Source: Ceratorhiza oryzae-sativae (Eukaryota; Basidiomycota; Agaricomycetes; Cantharellales; Ceratobasidiaceae). Taken from it: a stretch of 64,000 nucleotides of DNA. The stretch lies in contig JARWMV010000234.1 in the NCBI GenBank assembly GCA_030998015.1, positions 558,001-622,000 of the forward strand, written 5' to 3'. Position numbers and translations under genes: made by a program. Below the pieces are notes generated by a model that was given only the letters and a program-made list of their open reading frames with translations, was not told where the DNA came from and did no database searches. Below, in pieces: positions 60,401 to 64,000 of this stretch (position 1 is the first letter of the stretch; the number at the start of each line of letters is the position of its first letter).

Positions 60401-60566
60401 ACCCCGTTATAGCCGTGTCAACAGCCAAGTACGCAAGCAAATTGAACAACGGATGGCACACGCAAGCGAGTTCTTCGCGAGTGTCGTATTAACGTTTGTT
60501 GTCCGTGACCTCGGCCTGCTCATGGACAAGTTTGTGAAAAAGACGGAACGGTGGTTAGAGGAATAG
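57483..60566 (+). CDS. large MIT-domain protein (cluster member 4), two apparent frameshifts
   Basis: Exon 1 (ATG 57483) encodes MAYDRGHPFATPSTTTPSL; exon 2 begins SSNESLAS and holds the MIT-like domain: RRALTAALELAQEAVRID, PLAAIAAYGKSVALLNEVMERVM, EDEVRRLKSI, then across the intron HDTYADRMQILSLIYNMD. A 500-residue Ser/Pro-rich disordered middle follows. The C-terminal region is a separate conserved block: RPFHLMACLYASLTRRSGGYITPRLHV, EVWSQGGAKLMNLGEKVRVVDVLADHL, SLKKLFAQAELFDDHIRALHDPSHPVI and VRKQIEQRMAHASEFFASVVLTFVVRDLGLLMDKFVKKTERWLEE. The frame must gain one base near 59503 and again near 60428 to read through. Function unknown; MIT suggests endosomal or membrane-remodelling contacts. 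Confidence 0.7.
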
Positions 60567-60954
60567 ATGGTGGATTTTCTTGGGGTAGATGGGTATCATC
60601 TGTGTGTATATCTCCTCTGGGCCTCGTTTTTGGAGACTTGTCATTATCGTCATCATCTTGGTCGGCATGGAATCTTCTCGGTTTTTAACGTTACTATTAG
60701 TCGGTACTCTCAAGTTGTACTTGTTTCTTTAAGGTTTTCTTTTTTCTGATTGAGTATCCTCTCAATTGTGGTCATATGTTTGTCTTGATTGAACAATTGC
60801 ATGTTATTTTTTCAACGAGTTCATCCTTCCAAGTCTGCAACATCTCTTATGGCAACCTCTATTTGTGGGCATTTGGATATGGTGGCGCAATGTCCATTCG
60901 TGTCTTAGATCGGTTTCTATTGGGCTGAGCCACTTGGTAGAGACCACCACAATC
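60567..60954. other. intergenic region
   Basis: No gene seen; T-rich 3' flank of the MIT gene and promoter of the RecQ helicase. Confidence 0.4.
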
Positions 60955-63900
60955 ATGGACAAGGCCCGCGAGATTTTAAAGGAAACTTTTCAGTATGACA
61001 ATTTCAGGCTTTCCCAGGAACAAGTAGGCGTGTTTCAACTCCGTCGAAGACATTTCCTTAGATTTGGTTGTATAGGCGATCGAACGGCTGGTGGTTCACA
61101 ACAAGAGCGCGCTCGTGTTATTTCCGACTGCTGGAGGCAAAAGGTCGTCATCTTCCATTACGTGTTTACACAATTTCTCCTTACTGACGGACTGATAACG
61201 TACAGTTTATGCTACCAAATTCCTGCACTTTGTTTCGACAACGGGATTACGCTGATCATCAGCCCACTGATCTCTCTTATGCGAGACCAGGTCGACGCGC
61301 TACTGAAGCGAAAAGTCAAAGCTGCCAGCTGGGATAGGTCAGTTCGGTTTGGCTATTTTTGATTGAACTAGAATGAATTGAGCGAGACATTTTAGCTCAT
61401 TGACCACCGAACAAGCACGTGCAGTCAAGGACGGTGTACTGAATGGCGACTTGAAAATGCTTTACGTTGCTCCAGAAAAGTATGTTACGTCTTTTTCTTC
61501 CTGGTGGCTACGGTTCTGACCCTCTCTCCTTTTTTGGTTCAGATTGAATAACGAGGGGTTCGTTCAACTCATGTCTCAAGTCAAGTATGTTCTGTCGCAC
61601 TTGGAGTTTTGGGTTTACTAAACGATGTCATCTAGTATCAATCTCCTGGCTATCGACGAGTCGCATTGTATCTCTCAGGCAAGCCGTGCATACATCGTCT
61701 TCTCTATCATCAAACCTAAATTTTGGCTCTGCCTTAGTGGGGTGCCACTTTAGGCCTGAGTACCTCAAGATTGCTCGCTTTGTGGAAGAGTTTGGCATTG
61801 AGCGCGTGCTATGTCTGACTGCCACAGCAACTGATCGAGTAGCAGAAGACATTTGCGATTCGTTCCATATTGATAAAAAGGAGGGAGTATTTAAGACGCC
61901 GGTTTATCGCCCAAATTTGTCGTTGAGAGTCAAGGTGAGTTCTTATTGCAAGACGCGCGGGCCGATGCGTTGATATGCTTGCTCAGACGGCTATCAATTT
62001 GGACGATAAAATCAATCAGCTTGTTCCAATGCTGGAGAATAGAAACGGGCCGGTTGTGATATATGTGTAAGTTATGGATATCGTTTGCTTGCTCGCGCTC
62101 CAGGCGTCACTGAGCGTGTCATAGCACCCTGCAGGCACATACCGAAGAATGTCAGCGCAAGCTCTCAGAGAGAGGCATTGTCTCGCGAACCTACCATGCC
62201 GGAATCGCATCAACGACACGCACTGAAGTGCAAAACTGGTTTATGAGCTCCGCTGACGGCATTGTCGTTTGTACAATCGCGTTTGGTATGGGCATTGACA
62301 AGGCAGATTTGCGTCAGGTATATGAATTCGTCTTGCCCACGCACATGTACTGAATGGAGCGTTTAGGTTATTCATTTATACATGCCCAAGACACTCGAGA
62401 ACTACAGGCAAGTTGTGGATAGTTTACTTGCCGAGGGTGCGGGCTTAAACAAGATCAACTTCTAGCCAAGAAATTGGACGTGCCGGACGAGATGGGAAAT
62501 CTTCCGTCTGCACAGTGTTTTTGTGTGCGGAAGATATTCCTATTCTGGGTAAGGCCGATGATTTACATCTTTGTGTTGGAGTTCGTGATTGGCGTTTTCT
62601 AGAAAACTTTGCCCGGGGTGATACGGTGAACAAGAATAACTTACAACTTTGGTTGGATAATGGCGTCTTTGGAGCTCCGCTCGCCCCTGATGGCGCGTTG
62701 GAAGCCAACCATTATACCCAAGGCAAGACGTGAGTTCATTGACTGCTTGAAACTTTGGACCCTGATGGACATGTCTGCTTCAATCACAGGTTTGATATTC
62801 GGGTGAGGAACATCTTATATTATTAAAGCTTCTTGCTGACAGTTGCGATGTAGTCCTCGACTCTGTTGAATCTTTATGCGCAACTCGAGCTCAAGTTCGG
62901 ACTCATTCGGGCAATTACACCATGTTATCAAGTGTACGACTATACCATTGTTGGGTCCGACTCATGGGCAAACGCCGATAGGACTTCCAAGGCAGCTAAA
63001 ACGGTATTACAATACGCTCGCGTAAAGGGTCGAGGATACACGGCGAGTGTTGCTCGTCATCAAAGTGACGTCCGCTCACAGAACGCATAGATCGACGTTT
63101 CGGAGACCGCAGCTGTCTCAGGAGTTCCCCGCATCGAGCTTGCTAAAGTTATTCAGGGCTGGGAGCAATCAGGTGCCGTTGAAGTCAAGGCTTCCCAAGT
63201 GAGACATGTAAGTGAAGCGGGGAATATTGGGTCTGAAATCGTTGACAAGTCCTCAGAGGTATCGAGTGCTGAAAGAACTTCCTGTCGGTAAACCCGCTTT
63301 GATTGCGGCATTGGCGGCGCAGTTGCATGAAGGCCAACTGGCGGCTGAAAAAGAGGTGAGACATTGGGACGTACTCGCGCGCATCAGAGGTTGATCCCAA
63401 TGAGTCAGGCAATCGAAAAGATCCACCAAGTTCTTGCGTTTGCTACCGGAGATGAGTGTATGTCTTGCCATATTTGGGACCTTCTCTTGGCTGATTTGAT
63501 TAGGCCTCGCGCATGCTCTGGCACTTTATTTTGGAAGCGACAAAGCCGTACCAGGTGGTGCTTGTGGCATTTGTACTCAATGCACAACTGGCGAAGGCAT
63601 AGAGTTCAACCCCAGCTACACACACACCGTAGACGCGGCCATGCTCCGTGCTATACTGAGTGCCTGCCGAGATCGCGATGACCCACGTATGGTCGCACGC
63701 TTCGCAATTGGCGTCACCTCTCCTCGTCTTACTGCTGCCAAGTTGACTTTGCATCCACTTTTCGGTAAAATGATTGGCACCAACTACGACTTGTTACTGG
63801 CGGCCATCGACGCGGAGTGTGCTGTGGCTGGTTATGAACCTGCACCTCCAGACGCATCTAGCTTTTCTCCTCCCAAGAAAACCTCATCTACGAACACATC

Positions 63901-64000
63901 CAAATCTAAACGTGGCAGCACGTCATCAAGCCAAGGCCGCTCTTCCTCTGGAAGCTATTCAAAGAGTAGTTACTCACCGTACGGCAACTACTCGCGTGGG
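60955..64000 (+). CDS. RecQ-family DNA helicase (3' end outside window)
   Basis: ATP-dependent 3'-to-5' DNA helicase for recombination and fork repair. From ATG 60955: MDKAREILKETFQYDNFRLSQEQ (RecQ motif 0), LFPTAGGKSLCYQIPAL (Walker A), ITLIISPLISLMRDQVDAL, LLAIDESHCISQWGATFRPEY (DEAH-type box and aromatic loop), LCLTATATDRV, VVIYV, RTYHAGIAS, VVCTIAFGMGIDKADLRQVIH, and QEIGRAGRDGKSSV (motif VI, across an intron). Afterwards a winged-helix-like region and CGICTQC, a likely zinc site. The tail at the window end is Ser/Lys-rich (KKTSSTNTSKSKRG). One intron in the 3' half (63043-63090) reads best with a GC donor. The gene is incomplete here, so length and class (Sgs1-like or a smaller RecQ) cannot be fixed. 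Confidence 0.88.

Overview
The window is nuclear DNA of a filamentous basidiomycete, most likely an agaricomycete. Most genes are cut by many short introns of about 48-65 nt, spacing is tight, and several protein families have fungal signatures: a Bck1-type cell-wall MAPKKK, a NoxA-type NADPH oxidase, Sts1/Cut8, Gid8, and a Fcy2-type permease. The style resembles Rhizoctonia/Ceratobasidium, but that is an impression I could not check by search.

Layout, left to right. 0-5.2 kb: AlkB-type dioxygenase with a GRF zinc finger (+), a small lysine-rich orphan (-), the mitochondrial ADP/ATP carrier (+) and a membrane-anchored hypothetical protein (-). 5.4-11.1 kb: a DCN1-like neddylation factor (-), CIA2/MIP18 Fe-S assembly factor (+), MCP1-like mitochondrial membrane protein (-) and glutathione reductase (+). 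11.3-18.6 kb: an ankyrin-DIL protein (-), Gid8 (+) and an NCS1 purine-cytosine permease (+). 19-25 kb: a large Bck1-type MAPKKK (+). 25.4-34 kb: an IQM-like protein (+), a CXXC zinc protein of the DUF866 family (-), a sugar transporter (+), a small hypothetical gene (+) and Sts1/Cut8 (-). 34-36.2 kb has no convincing gene. 36.2-47.1 kb: a REX4/ISG20-type exonuclease-like protein that has lost its catalytic acids (+), a mitochondrial carrier (-), a beta-helix protein with a bulb-lectin tail (+), a single-pass membrane protein (-) and an ADCK1/Mcp2-like mitochondrial kinase (+). 47.6-52.6 kb: NoxA (-) and TAF5 (-). 52.7-60.6 kb: a cluster of four MIT-domain genes on one strand. 60.9-64 kb: the front part of a RecQ helicase, cut by the window end.

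There is no operon-like organisation; the genes are mostly unrelated housekeeping and signalling genes. The one clear local gene family is the MIT cluster. Three signals run across the window: an apparent excess of GC-AG introns, a set of single-base losses that break otherwise conserved reading frames (all but one fit one missing base), and a pseudo-exonuclease with acid-to-amide substitutions at its active site. Exon borders were traced by hand from splice sites, phase and family similarity, so gene spans are firmer than individual exons.
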